NCBI GenBank assembly: GCA_015680685.1
Contig: MNCI01026491.1
Coordinates: forward strand, 178,692-242,691
Reading direction: 5' to 3'
From: Gnetum montanum
Taxonomy: Eukaryota; Streptophyta; Gnetopsida; Gnetales; Gnetaceae
DNA: 64,000 nucleotides
In this document: positions 32,800 through 44,645 of the stretch, piece after piece
How positions within the stretch are numbered: position 1 is the stretch's first letter
How the letters are laid out: every line of letters starts with the position of its first letter
Position numbers and translations under genes: made by a program
The notes under the pieces: model-generated
What the model was told of the DNA's origin: nothing
The model's database searches: none
The model's input: only the letters and a program-made list of their open reading frames with translations

Positions 32800-35270
32800 T
32801 TATAGTGTAGACCCTAGGTGGAAGTTGGTTTGAAGGGCACTTAAAGGTATTCGATGCAAAGGATGAGGATGTTAGAGATGCAGGGAAATCAGCTAGAGTA
32901 GGTTGTGAGGGCTGGACAAGACTACTAGGCTAGAAGAAAGGTGGTTTCCTTGATTGATTATCTAGATCACTTGGTTGAAAAATTGGTTGTGAGTGTATAA
33001 CCCTTATAGCATTTTGTTCTTGTAGCTGTGGAGGAATTTCACCCTACATGGATGGGGTAGGAGGTAATTAAGTTAAAGGTGGAGGTGTAGGTGCAAAGGG
33101 ATGTGGAGGATGATAAGAATACAGATATGGGTTTTCCCCTTGAGTAGATGGTGAATGTGTTCAGTGATACTCTGGAGGGTAATAGTGATGCTGAAATGAT
33201 GTATGACATGTAGAACTTCTAGGGGAGATGAGCTACTAAACATAGTACCCATATGGATTTGGATGCCTATAAGGATCTGCTGCCTTGGTAATAGCAATCC
33301 CCATGATTGTGGTTGATACCACTATTGGTATTGTTCGTATGGTTTTGGAGGAGTTCCACTTGGGTAGTAAGATTATTGTTGCTAGTGGAATTGTCTTGGA
33401 TTGCCTTGAGGGTAAGGCAATAATCTTGGAGCTTGCCTATGTGCTAGGCGAGGATTCAATGCACACACTCTAGACTCTTGTAAGTGTGACACCATAGGGA
33501 GACATCCCTTTGGATGTTCATATTGACAGATGTCACATTTAGTTTTATCATCAAAGTTAGACTCCACAACTTTCTCTACTATAGCAGCTTTGCCCTTACC
33601 TCTTTGGTAGGCACGTTCAACTTCTTTTCACCTCTCACAATTACGATCACTATGTTGCTCTTTGGATTCTTTGGCAATCTTTAAACCGGTTTGAAACTTT
33701 TTTTCCAAAGAGTTCCATAACTTGTCAACCTTGGCCAAAATATCAGAAATAGATTTTTGGATGGGCAAGGTCTTTTTGTTCACCACTTCATTAAGTGGTA
33801 ACTCCTCCTCATCAAAAAATTGGACCTTTTATTTTCTAATGGAAGGATCCCTGTTATATTCTTTAGCACTTTCCCTCTTTTGTATTTCACCTTCTTCTTT
33901 TGATAGCTACTCAATTAGCCTTTGTATTTGATGAGCTCTCATTTCAAACAATATTCCTTGGGCACATACCCCAAGGGTTTTTCTTGTTTTTGGTCTGAGC
34001 CCATCTATGATGTGGCGAAGTTGTTCCCTCTGAGAGTAACCATGGCTAGGGCATCAGTGTAGGAGTGAATAGTATCAACCCATAATGACATCCAAGGGTT
34101 CATGTGCTCCTTATTTCTAGCCTTGGATTTTCCTTCTTAGTTTAGACACTCTGGAGTATGTTTGGTATTTGTCATTGAATAGTTCTAACATGGTACTCCA
34201 TCTGTAGATAGATCCCAGCTATAAGGATTGGTACCAACTTTTAGCTTTCTTAATGAGTGTCCTTGGAAAAAGATTGAGTTTCTACCACTCATTCTCTATG
34301 TTCTGTAAAGCAAAAGCATCTTGAAAAGCTTGTAAATGTGTATGTGGATCAGAATTGTATCCCCCCTCAAATCTTGGGATATTGTTCATATCTAGTCACT
34401 TGATCCAACTATTCTTCACATGCCTAGTCGGGATTTTCACTACCTCCACATGTTAAGCATATTATGAGTTACCAATAAAGGTTCATCATCATTACTGTGT
34501 TGATGACATTGATGATGGTTTTGGCCACCCCTTCGATTTTGATGGCCTTCACAGTCATTGTTATTTCATAGATCACCTTCATCACACTTATTTCGATGAC
34601 AACTTCCATGAGAACTATGAGATGAAGAGCAATGCTTGAAATTGGATGAAGAGGATGAAGAGGAAGGTGGATCATCATCGCCACCATAGTTTCCACTGCC
34701 ACTCTTATGCTTATTATGATTACCATCCTTAGATCCCTTGTTGCAACGATGTTTACCCAAGTTCCTACCTTGGCTATTACTCTTTCCTGATCCTAATTTA
34801 TGAATAGTTGATCACAAGGTCAGGTTTACACCGTTGCCATTAGTAGAAAGGGGTGGAGAATCTTCATGTTAAGAACCTTCTAAGGGAGAATCCTCATTGT
34901 CCTCTTGATCTAGTAGGAACAAGGGGTTAGTGTAATGTTTTCTCTTTGTAGCTTAATGGAGTTTCTTTCTCGCTTATGTTTTTTTAGTGGGATAGCAGTT
35001 TTGAGTGTCATATTCATCCACAACGTATTCTTCATGAAGATCTGCTATGCCTAACTTCTTAAGAGTTTTAAATAACATTCCGAGCATAGATCTATCAGGG
35101 GGCAAGATGACGTTGCCCTCCATATCACACCATCACATTTGTTCATTGTAATGTAGGATGAAGGTGAAATTCAGCACAAACTCATCTAGATGAGTGTATA
35201 CCACCTTGCATTCTTATGGGACCTGTGGTTTAGTATCTTTAGGCTTGTGAGAAGAAGAAGAAATTTTGCA
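32800..35270 (-). pseudogene. Gypsy-2 gag
   Basis: The N-terminus near 35265 contains SSSSHKPKD and LDEFVLNFTFILH, homologous to Gypsy-1 and -3 gag, but I find no clear ATG. The gag core lies at about 33900-34330 and the C-terminal CDICQYEHPKGC motif at 33490-33540, followed by a Pro/Gln-rich linker. Many frameshifts and stops. At the position of the stop shared by Gypsy-1 and -3 this copy has CAA (Gln) at 34228-34230. Confidence 0.82.
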
Positions 35271-35421
35271 AAGAAAAATAAAATTATCAGTGTGCTCTTA
35301 TAATTTTTATGTATAGTGGGAATGATATTGACCTTTAGGTTTGTACAATGATATTAGTGATATTTACATAGACCTAAATAGCACACATTCCAAAAATAGA
35401 AGTTCTTAGTAATGGTGCCAA

Positions 35422-36311
35422 TGATGAGCGGTGAGGTACCCCTATGCCCAACCATATGAATCACAAAGCATTCAAGCATGATCTAGTTGAATTCTGTGAA
35501 CTTTGTTGTTTCTAGTGTGCTAACCCTTTAGGAAGTAAATCTAGCCTTAAGGTCAATTGTTGTCTTCCCAATTACACTTATGATGTTCATTGGTATGGTT
35601 AAGTGTAATTGAGGCATTCAATTTTTATCATTTTTTATGTTTTATAGATCAGTGCTCAAATATGGATAAAAATAATTTGATCAACTAATCTAAATTAACT
35701 AATTTACTAGCATTTAACTAATCCTAACATAAGTATCCATTCTTACTTTCTGTACACATCCTAAACCCATGTATCCACTACTGGGTGACTAAGCACTATG
35801 CTACTGGGCGTACCAAGCAATAACGTTGTTGGGATTACCAAGCGAATATGTGTTATGCTTGAAGTGATCATACTTATGTATTTAATCTATCTATCTTTAT
35901 AACCTCATTAACTCAATTACTAAAAAAATATTTGCGAAATAATTGAGAATAATTAACAAATAATTAAAAACATTGAATTCATAAATAAAATAACTAATCT
36001 ATCCAAAGTGTTGCAAGGTTTACCAAAAATCTCATCTTTAATACTGCACACATTGTTGTGCTCAGGTACAACAATGCTCAAATAAAGATTTGCACTTAGG
36101 GAAAAAATTCTAACTTTCAAATGGAAAAAATGCAAGAGCTTCACTGCTACTGAAACTAGATTTCCATAAATGCAGCTAGTAGGCATGTATTTATAGGCGA
36201 TAGATAAACATTACGTTGATGGGGCCTCGTTGACACAGGGTGAGATGCATTGATGCGGTTGACTGCGTCAACAAGGCCTCATCGATGTAGCCAACCAATG
36301 ATGACTCATCA
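35422..36311 (-). repeat. Gypsy-2 5' LTR
   Basis: An 890-base LTR. In element orientation, the U3 of about 115 bases carries CATCGATGAGGCC and GTTGACGCAGTC-like words, then a TATA box (CTATAAATACA, about 36186-36196 reversed), then the shared R-U5. It abuts the degraded tRNA-Asp-type primer site at 35404-35421. Confidence 0.9.
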
Positions 36312-37850
36312 CTAAGCATACACTTTAACTTAGCAAAGGTATCATACTTCGACAATTTGGTGAGAATGTTTGCCACTTGGTCTTTTGACTTGTAATACAC
36401 CAACTCAATTTCTTTCTTTCCAACTTGATCTCTTTTAAAATGATAGCATATGTCAACATGTTTACTTCTTCCATGTGTGACAAGATTCTTTGCCAAGTCA
36501 ATTGTAGAAATATTGTCAACAAAGATCTTCATTGGCCTCTTAATTGGAGCATGGATTTGGCTCATCACATTGCCTAACCATATTGCTTAACATGCACTTG
36601 AAGCTACACCTACATATTTTGCTTCACAGGTTGAAAGTGGAATTATGGGTTTCTTCTTTGATGACTATGAATAAGCTATAGCACCAAAATTAAGACAATA
36701 ATCAGAAGTGATTTTATGATCATCTAAATCTCCACCCCAATCACTATCGGAATATCCTATAAGAGCACAATTATTAGATGAGGAATATAATAAACCATTA
36801 TCATAAGTTCCCTTTAGGTACCGTAGGATTCTTTTGGCCACTTGCATATGAAGTTGACGAGGATATTCCAAGAATTTGCTAATCAAACCAACACGATAAG
36901 AGATGTTCGGCCTTGTGCATGTGAGATATCTCAAACTCCCAATAATTTTCTTGAAATAAGTTGAATCAACAAGTGCCCCTTCTCTATTCTTTGACAATTT
37001 TGTGCCAACCTCCATAGGGGTTCTCATAGGATTACAATCTTACATACGAAACTTCTTCAAGAGTTTAGTAGCATACCTCTTTTGACAAATAAAAATTCCA
37101 TCTTCTCTTTGAACGTCTTTAATGCTAAGGAAATATGACATGAGGCTAAGATCTATCATTTTGAACTAATGCATCATGGACTTCTTGTAATCTTCAATCA
37201 TTCTAGGATTATTGGCTATGAATATTAGATCAGCAACATAGCCAGAATCAGTATTCTTGACATATAAAGCATGTTCATATGGATACTTTTGGAAAGCAGA
37301 CTTATGAAAGAAAGAGTCAATGTGCCTATTCCATGCTTGTGGTGCTTATTTGAGACCATACAATCTTTCTTCAATCTGTACACCTTATCTTCACTTCCAT
37401 GCTTCATGAATCTAGGTGGTTGCTTAACAAAAACCTCCTCTTCATGTGGGTCATTTAGAAAGGTTGACTTCCCATTCATTTGATGGATTTTCCACTTCTT
37501 TTGTGCAACTAACGCAATAAGAAGTCTAACTATTTCAATTCAAGCAACAGGAGAGAAAAACTATTGGTAGTCATAGCCAGGCCTTTGTTCAAATCCCTTT
37601 GCCACCAATCTTGCTTTGTGTCTCTCCACCTCATCATTTGACTTCATCTTTGTCTTGAAAATCCACTTAACATCAATTGCTTTGTGACTATGTGGGATGT
37701 CAGCGAGTTCCCATGTATTGTTTCTTTTAATTGCCTTGATTTCCTCATTCATGGCATTCACCCATTTAGGATCTTGAATTACCTCTTGGAATGTCACAGG
37801 TTCACTATCTGCAAAGAAAGAAAAGTGTACCAATTCTCCATCATCATCAA
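36312..37850 (-). pseudogene. Copia-2 reverse transcriptase and RNase H
   Basis: RT starts with the FQEVIQDPKWVNAMNEEIKA block (about 37790). The catalytic YVDD is YVAD at 37229-37240, with a short deletion beside it, so the polymerase is dead. RNase H segments YSDSDWGGDLDDHK (about 36720) and FVDNISTIDLAKN (about 36490-36530) remain. TGA at 37540-37542 and TAA at 37346-37348 sit in the same codons as the Copia-1 stops. The frame ends at 36312 where Gypsy-2 begins. Confidence 0.9.
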
Positions 37851-39080
37851 CTTCATCATCAAGAGTTACCTTGCAGTCTTAAAGGCGTACTGATTGTTGG
37901 TGTTGTTGCCTTGGCATTCCAGATTCCAGTAGAGCTTGTGGAGTGGAACTTTCTTGAGTAGAGATTAATGTATCATCATTTGTGGTAGAAAATGTAGCTT
38001 CCTCTTCAAGGATATAACGTTTTTGCTTCTGGGAGTCTTTGTGTGAAGCAACATCCCATTTCCAAGCCTCTTCTTTGGCAAAGATCACATCTCAGCTAAC
38101 AGTTACCTTCTTTGTTATAGGGTTGAACAGCTTGTATCCCCCATGCTTGTAGCCAACAAAGATAGTCTTCTTTGCTCAATCATCTAGCTTTGTTCTCATA
38201 TCTGCTGGAGCATGGTCATAAGCAATAGCACTGAATACTCTAAGATGTTTCATGCTTGGCTTGAAATCACTCCATGCTTCTACAGGGGTGATATTTTGCA
38301 CACTCCTTGTTGGAGACCTATTTAACAAGTAGACAAAACATGAAATTTCTTCATCCCAAAATGAACTAGACATTTATTTTTCCTTTAGCATGCTCCTCGC
38401 CATGGCCATTATAATTCTATTCTTCTTTTCAGCTACTCTATTGTGTTGTGGGGTGTAGGAAAAAGTGACTTGATTCTCTATTCCTTGTTCTTCATAATAT
38501 TCATTAAATTCATTGGAAGTGTATTCACCTCCACCATCAGTTTGTAGAACTTTAATAAGATAGCCACTTTACCTTTCAACATGCACCTTGAACTTCTTAA
38601 AGTAATCAAAAACTTCAGACTTCCTTTGCAAAAGATAGACCCAAATTTTCTAAGTAAAATCATCAATAAAGATTAGGAAATACCTATTATTTCCATTTGA
38701 TGAGGTGTTCATTGGACCACATACATTGGAATGAATAAGCTCTAGTGGTTGTGTTGCACATCACTGTTCTACTCCAAACAACATTTTGTGATGCTTTCCA
38801 AGAATGCAAGCTTCACACAATTGTTCTGGATGATGAATGCTAGGCAAACGTTTCACCATATTTCATTTAGCAAGCAATTTTAAACTTCGAAAGTTGAAAT
38901 GTCCAAAGCGAATCTGCCATAGCCAAGGATCATCATTTATAATGGCATTAAATCATTATAAACAACACTAGAAATATGAACTTGAAACATACGATTCTTT
39001 GTCAAAGGAGCCTTGAGAATGAGTGTACCATTGTTGTAAAAAATGGAGAGTTGATTGTCATGAAGGTTTAGTCTTTTGCT
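37851..39080 (-). pseudogene. Copia-2 integrase
   Basis: Pre-integrase zinc region (about 38760-38900) and catalytic core in pieces: the 38478-38666 and 38176-38373 frames contain LLNRSPTRSVQNITPVEAW. The GDKEG/EKAWKWD linker follows. Broken by frameshifts and stops. Confidence 0.85.
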
Positions 39081-39082
39081 AG

Positions 39083-39420
39083 CTAACCCACACTAAGAAA
39101 ATTACTTTTCATACCTAGCATATAGAAGACATCAAAAATATATTTATGATCTCCATTCTTCAAGTTGATAAGGATTTGTCCTTTTCCTGTCACTAGTATA
39201 GTGCTATCATAAGCAAATTTGACTTTGGTGTGAAAGGACTCATCAAAAATAGCAAATAACTCCTTTTTTCCACACATACGATTGGTACACCTAGTGTTAA
39301 AAAACCATGTATGGTAGTTTGGCACTTCACTAGCTACAGTGACCATCAAGAGAGCATGATAGCCATCATCATCTTCTTCTCATACACAGTGAGCCCTTTG
39401 AGTATTATCCTTGTATCTAC
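39083..39420 (-). pseudogene. Copia-2 protease
   Basis: The active-site block W-LDTGCTNHM of Copia proteases reads WFFNTRCTNRMCG near 39290-39310. Both the catalytic Asp and the Gly are changed. The following LINLKNGDHKYIFDVFYMLG and NFLSVG blocks are conserved. Confidence 0.85.
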
Positions 39421-40218
39421 ACATTTGAATAATGGCCACACCTATGAAAAGAGTAACATGCAACATTGGATTTGTCATTACTTTCTCTACCATGTCCATA
39501 GCCATGACCTCTTGAAATTTGCTGATGACCAGAATTTGATTTTTCTTGGTCATTGCCTCCAACTCCATGATTGTTGTTATGAACACCACGACTTCTTTTG
39601 TAGTAGCCTCCATGTCCTCATCCTCTACCATGAGAACCACCATGCTTTTGTCTTGTTTCACCTCCTTGATCACCTTTGATGGAGACTTGGCTTCGAAAAG
39701 CTTTCTTAATCAACCTCTCAATTTTATTTTTGTTCATTTGTTGCTCATGGGCTTGCAAGGTGTCAGATAATTCCCTAATAGTCATAAAAGATAGATAGTG
39801 TGTTTCTTCTATTTCCACCATGATACGCTCAAATCTAGAAGTGAGTGACCATAAAATCTTCTCCACTTTGGCTTGCTCTTTGTACTCCTCTTCATATGTT
39901 TTCATTTGATTTATCAGGCCAAGAGCATGACTAATATAAGAACATGGCTTGCTTTGATGTGGTTGCTCTTGCAATCTTCTCAAAAACTTCATCATTCACC
40001 CCTTGATGAATGAAATATAATGCCTTCTTATCTTTCTTCTTGTTCTCATGGTGGCCATTCTTTTGTGCATTAGTTGCATTTTCTGCAAGATCAACAACAC
40101 TATTTTTCACAACATTGAGCAACTCATGGAAATAAAAAAGCACCCTCATTTGGACACTCCATCGATTGTAATTTTGCCCATTCAAGACAGGAACTAAGAT
40201 TTGAGTCGAGTTATTCAT
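39421..40218 (-). pseudogene. Copia-2 gag
   Basis: The ATG at 40218 gives MNNSTQILVPVLNGQNYNRW, a typical Copia gag start, 12 codons or fewer from the primer site. The gag helical core continues at 39618-39995 (KTYEEEYKEQAKVEKILWSL, then FERIMVEIEE). The Gly/Arg-rich and zinc-knuckle segment after about 39600 is frame-broken. Confidence 0.85.
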
Positions 40219-40224
40219 TGGAAC

Positions 40225-40242
40225 TTCTAACTCTGATATCAC
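40225..40242 (-). promoter_or_regulatory. Copia-2 primer-binding site
   Basis: Minus strand TGATATCAGAGTTAG just inside the 5' LTR. It resembles the initiator-Met tRNA complement TGGTATCAGAGC used by most plant Copia elements, with a G-to-A change. Confidence 0.75.
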
Positions 40243-40446
40243 TGACAAAGTATTAAGCACAAACAAAAATAATAGGAGCAAGAACTAGAGCTAATATGAA
40301 AGAAAAATGTTTTATTCAAGTGTGGATTCACTTCTACTAACAGAACACAGAGACATGATTACATGTGATATCCCATTAAAATAGCTAACAGACTTAACCA
40401 AGACTTAAATTGATTCTTTCAACTGAATCAAGATTGACAACTAACA
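40243..40446 (-). repeat. Copia-2 5' LTR
   Basis: A 204-base LTR, TGTTAGTTGTCAATC...ACTTTGTCA in element orientation. A GAATAAAACA polyadenylation-like word lies mid-LTR. It aligns with 23005-23233. Confidence 0.88.
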
Positions 40447-41819
40447 GTTTGCATGGAAGTTAAAAAAATTGCTAATTTAGCCATCATTACTCACAGTTTG
40501 CATGGACGTTAAGGAAGAAAAATATATGGTGGGTGTCAGAGCTTATGCTAATGTTGAATATGCTGGACATTTTTTGGTTATCAAACTAAGAAATATAAAA
40601 GATGAATAGAGCTTTTCATTTCAGGTAAGTGGAATGAGACTATTGAAAATGTCGACAATTTGCATCACAATAGATGGAGGAAAATTATTATTTTTGTTCA
40701 CGTTAATACTTCTATTTGTTGAAATAATCCTTGTTCCTAAGTCTTTAGTAGTCCAAATGTAGTCAAATTCATCTTGAGAAAAGCTGATGTTGCTGTTGTA
40801 GTTGCCAATATCGTATTTGGCCCCCATTCTCATCAGCAAGCCTTTCTTCTTTTGTGAATACATTTCACTCAGAAGTTCAATTAGTTGAATTGCAAAAATA
40901 GAAGGATCTTCACTATTAGTTATTATTAAGCAAATATACAGAACATTTTGGTAAGTTTGCAACACAATATCATCATAATTGTTTCCAACAAACCACTATG
41001 ATAGATCAAATCTTGAGTTTCAACAGAGCATGTGAAACTATAACTAATGTTGAGATCAGTTGTGAACCATAGCCTCAACAAATATTTTTGACCTGTAATT
41101 GATAATGTGACTTATTCAAAGGCTTCTTAAAGGTTTTAATAGTGTTCAAGTATGAAGGAACTTGAATGGTCTTTTGCATAGTTCTTTTATGTAATTTGCA
41201 TTTGAGACCGATATAAGCCCTAAACTATTTGTGTATTCTTGTGCACTTGATCCACATAGTATGTCTTGAAAAACCTTGTTGAGTAGAAACAATTCCTAGG
41301 TATAAAAATAAGAGTAGTAGTGCAACTATTGAAGATCCTTCCATGGCAAGATTTTGAGGCTAAAACTAAAATGAATAGTCCTTGCCTTGAAGTACAATGT
41401 CTTATATCACATGTCCTTGGTCTAAGGACTAGGATTAATTTAATTTAAGCCATGACCAAGACCAAGCATAGTACAATCAAGGATAGCAAGTGCATCAATC
41501 TTGACATTGCATTTAAATTTAATTGTTAGAATCTAGCCAACAAAACTTTAGAAACATTTATTTTACACTAATAATGAAAGCATAGACACCTTTAAATGAA
41601 TGTTGATAAAAGCTAGGTCCTCAGTGTATGCAAGATTCCAAAAATTCATTCCATGCTGTCTTTGGGTCATCAGCAAATTGTGTGTGTATTAGCCAAAAAT
41701 TTTTCTATTGGCCAAGTTCTTTTAACATTTCAAAGATTGAATGATGTAGGATAATAAAGATCAAGACGACATTAGAACTAGGCTCCAAATCTTGTGCAAT
41801 TTCTGTCAGCCTCTGAGGC
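40447..41819. other. Spacer between Copia-2 and Copia-3
   Basis: It begins with the continuation of the 51-base target repeat (40447-40515). The rest is AT-rich with one unrecognised frame at 40621-40965. No element boundary or gene that I can support otherwise. Confidence 0.5.
40621..40965 (-). other. Unrecognised 114-codon reading frame
   Basis: The frame begins MLQTYQNVLYICL and ends VDIFNSLIPLT, with non-random composition (for example SQDEFDYIWTTKDLG). I do not recognise the family. Upstream sequence on the same strand reads as broken coding, so it may be the tail of a decayed gene or element. Confidence 0.3.
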
Positions 41820-42070
41820 AGTGCACTGCTAGCCTTAGATGAAAAAAATAACAAAACAAAATAGGGGCAAAAAGAGGCAATTGAACTTCACATTTTTATT
41901 CAATTGATAATGGCCTTTAAATAGGCAAATACATCAATAGAAAATAGCAACTAAATCCTAATATGAGTCAACTTTTGCAACAGTCAACCTTTCAACTGAA
42001 TCCCTAAGGACAATTCCTAAAGACTAGGGCAAAAACAAAAAGCATGTTTAATAATGAAACACATTTAACA
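41820..42070 (-). repeat. Copia-3 3' LTR
   Basis: Right end ...acacatttaaca next to ccctcctgta, which is the purine tract AGGAGGG in element sense. A TATA box, GCCTATTTAAAGG, lies at about 41925-41937 (reversed). The last ~70 bases match 55925-55999. The left end is approximate. Confidence 0.7.
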
Positions 42071-43660
42071 CCCTCCTGTAAACTAAAACTTTGCAAACTT
42101 TGAGTTTACCAAGAATCATTCAACATGTAGACTCCAAGCTACTTTCTCAACCTTTGGAATGTTGATAACTTGAGGGGTTTGGTTAGAATATCAGTGAGTT
42201 GATCTTCACTCTTATAAAACACCAAATTAATAACACCATTATTGCATAGATCATACAAGAAGTGAAATCTCACATCAATATGCTTGCTTCTTCCATGTAG
42301 CACAAGATTTTTGGATAACTTTATGGCGGAATTGTTGTCACAAAAAATTGTAGTAGCCCCCTTTTGCTTGAAATATAGCTCATTAAGAATTTTTCTTAGT
42401 CAAATAACTTGGCAAGCAAAAGATGTTGCAACAACAAATTCAGCCTCTGTGGTTGACAATGTGACAATTGAATGCTTCTTGGATGACCATGAAACAACCC
42501 TTATACCCATCATAAAAAAATATCTCAATGTGCTCTTCCTATCATCTTGATCTCTTGCATAATCACTATTGGTAAATCCTACAACCTCAGATTTCTCACC
42601 TTTATTGTAAAATAGCCCAAAATCTTTAGTCCCTTACAAGTAAAAAAATATTCTTTTAGCAGCAAACAAATGCATCTTATTTAGAGACTCCATGTATCTG
42701 TTGATAAGACTCAGAACATGTGTTATATTGGGTCTGGTTGCAATCAAATACATTAGACTCCCAATAATTTGCTTGTAAAGTGTAGCCTCCACCTTGCTTC
42801 CTTTAGGAGCTTTGTTTAGCCTCAAGCCAATCTCAATGGGAGTGCTTATAGGATTGTAATCCTTCATCTTAAACCTCTTCAAAATTTCTCTGACATACTT
42901 CTTTTGAGAAATGAAGATTCCAACAAGGGATTGCACTACTTTTATGTCAAGATAGCAATGCATTTTTTCAAGATCAGTCATTTCAAACTCATTCATCACT
43001 AACTTAAATTTTTCACATGAATCACTATAATTCCTAGTGAAAATAAGATCATGAACATATAAACATACAATGAGCACTTTTGCTCCATCAATCTTTGTAA
43101 AAAGTGTATGCTCATATAAATATTTTTGAAATCCCTCCTTAGGAAAATAGGTATTTATATGACTATACTAAGCTTTTGGAGCTTGTTTTAGTCCATATAA
43201 AGCCTTTTTTAATATATAGACCTTGTGCTCACTCCTAAGCTTCACAAAACCAGGGGCTAATTAATAAATACCCATTACTACAAGTCTCCATGTAAGAATG
43301 CAAACTTGACATCCATTTGGAAGATAGGCCATGAATTTTGTGCTACCAATTCAATCACCAATCTGATTGTATCATGCCTTTCAATAAGAGCAAAGACTTC
43401 TTTATGGTCAACCCTATATTCTTGCTTATTCCCTTAGCCACCAATTATGCCTTATACTTGTCAATTTCACTAGTCTCCTTTAGTTTTGTTTTGAAGACCC
43501 ACTTCACACCAATGGTTTTGTGCCCTTTTGGAAGATCAACCAGCTCCCAAGTACCATTTCTTTCAAGGGCTTCAATTTCATCCTCCATTGCCTTTTTTCA
43601 TCTTGATTATTTAATAGCACTTTCAAAAGTTGTGGGATCACAATCTGCAAATAAAGAAAA
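42071..43660 (-). pseudogene. Copia-3 reverse transcriptase and RNase H
   Basis: RT frame 42634-43077 is open, but the catalytic motif is YVHD (43048-43059) instead of YVDD. Preceding RT blocks (GLKQAPK-type, about 43180; LVELPKGHKTIGVKW-type, about 43510) are readable but frame-shifted. RNase H (42071-42600) retains DNNSAIKLSKN-like and KHIDVRFHFLYD-like segments. Inactive. Confidence 0.87.
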
Positions 43661-44640
43661 GTGGGTGTTTGGGTCATCAGATTGGTCAATACCAATTACC
43701 TCATAATCCATCATCCATAAGGGTCTTTTTCAAATATAGTGATATTTAGCTACTACTGTTGTTGGTGAAGTCTTAGCCTCCATAGTTCTTGGTGCTTCAA
43801 AGTCTGCAGTTGTAGGTTCTGTAGTTTCAGGTGCTACAGAGTCTATAGTTTCACTATTGAAAATAATTGAAGTAGGCTACTGTCCATTCCAATTCCAAGT
43901 GCTCTCTCCATCAAATATGAGATCTTTACTAGTCACAATCTTCTTTGTTAGATGATTATACAATTTATATGCTTTGGATGCTTCACTTATGCCAAGAAAG
44001 ACACATTTTTCACTCTTATCGTCTAGCTTCTTCCTCTTCTCATGAAGGATATGTGCATAGGCAATGAAACCAAAGATTCTAAAGTGATCCATTACTAGTT
44101 TTCTCCCACTCCAAGCCTCTTCTGGTGTCATGTTTTGAACAGCAAAGGTGAAATTTCTGTTCAAAACATGGATGCTCCAATTCATAGCCTCTAGACAGAA
44201 ACTCTTTGGAATACTTCCTCTTGCTAAGAGGCTCCTCATCATATTTTTCCTCTCTAATAGACCATTTTGTTGTGGTGTATAGGGGGCTATGAGCTCCCTT
44301 TGAATTCCATGATTCTCATAAAAAAACATCAAACTATTTTAAGCAATATTCTCCTCCATGATCTGTATGAAGAGTCTTAATGATCTTTCCAAACATATTC
44401 TTAACACATACCTTGAAGCTTTTAAATGCATTAAAAGCTTCAAACTTCTCCTACAAAAAATAAACCCATCTTTTCAAGTATAATCATCAATGAAGGTGAT
44501 CAAGTACCTTCTACCTCCATTTGAAGATGGTTTTATTGGACCACAAATCTTAGAGTGAACCAACTCAAGGACATTCTTTGCTCTCATGATTTTCCTTGAA
44601 AGAATTGAGAATGATGTTATTACTGACAATACATTCTTCA
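43661..44640 (-). pseudogene. Copia-3 integrase
   Basis: The 43877-44332 frame (151 codons) holds the third catalytic region, APYTPQQNGLLERKNM with the Glu intact, and the downstream PEEAWSG and KCVFLGISE blocks. The first part of the core (about 44400-44640, FIDDYT) is in other frames. Confidence 0.88.
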
Positions 44641-44645
44641 TATAG

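Larger units (their letters stand above)
23272..36311 (-). mobile_element. Gypsy-2, 13-kb Athila-like element with extra ORF
   Basis: Minus strand. 5' LTR 35422-36311, 3' LTR 23272-24165, flanks CCAAG (23267-23271) and CTAAG (36312-36316), a 4/5 match. The degraded primer site at 35404-35421 reads TGGCACCATTACTAAGAA, tRNA-Asp-like. Gag, protease, RT, RNase H and integrase follow in order. A ~2 kb spacer is followed by a third reading frame of about 2.9 kb before the 3' LTR. It sits in Copia-2 in the same orientation as its host. Confidence 0.93.
23005..40446 (-). mobile_element. Copia-2 retrotransposon, split by Gypsy-2
   Basis: A minus-strand Ty1/Copia element with a 5' LTR at 40243-40446 and a 3' LTR at 23005-23233. 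Internal Copia sequence is 36312-40242 plus 23234-23271, about 4.0 kb. Order: LTR, Met-tRNA-type primer site, gag, protease, integrase, RT, RNase H, polypurine tract, LTR. Gypsy-2 interrupts it just before the 3' end of pol. No clean target duplication is evident because it landed in a short tandem repeat. Several catalytic residues are lost. Confidence 0.92.
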
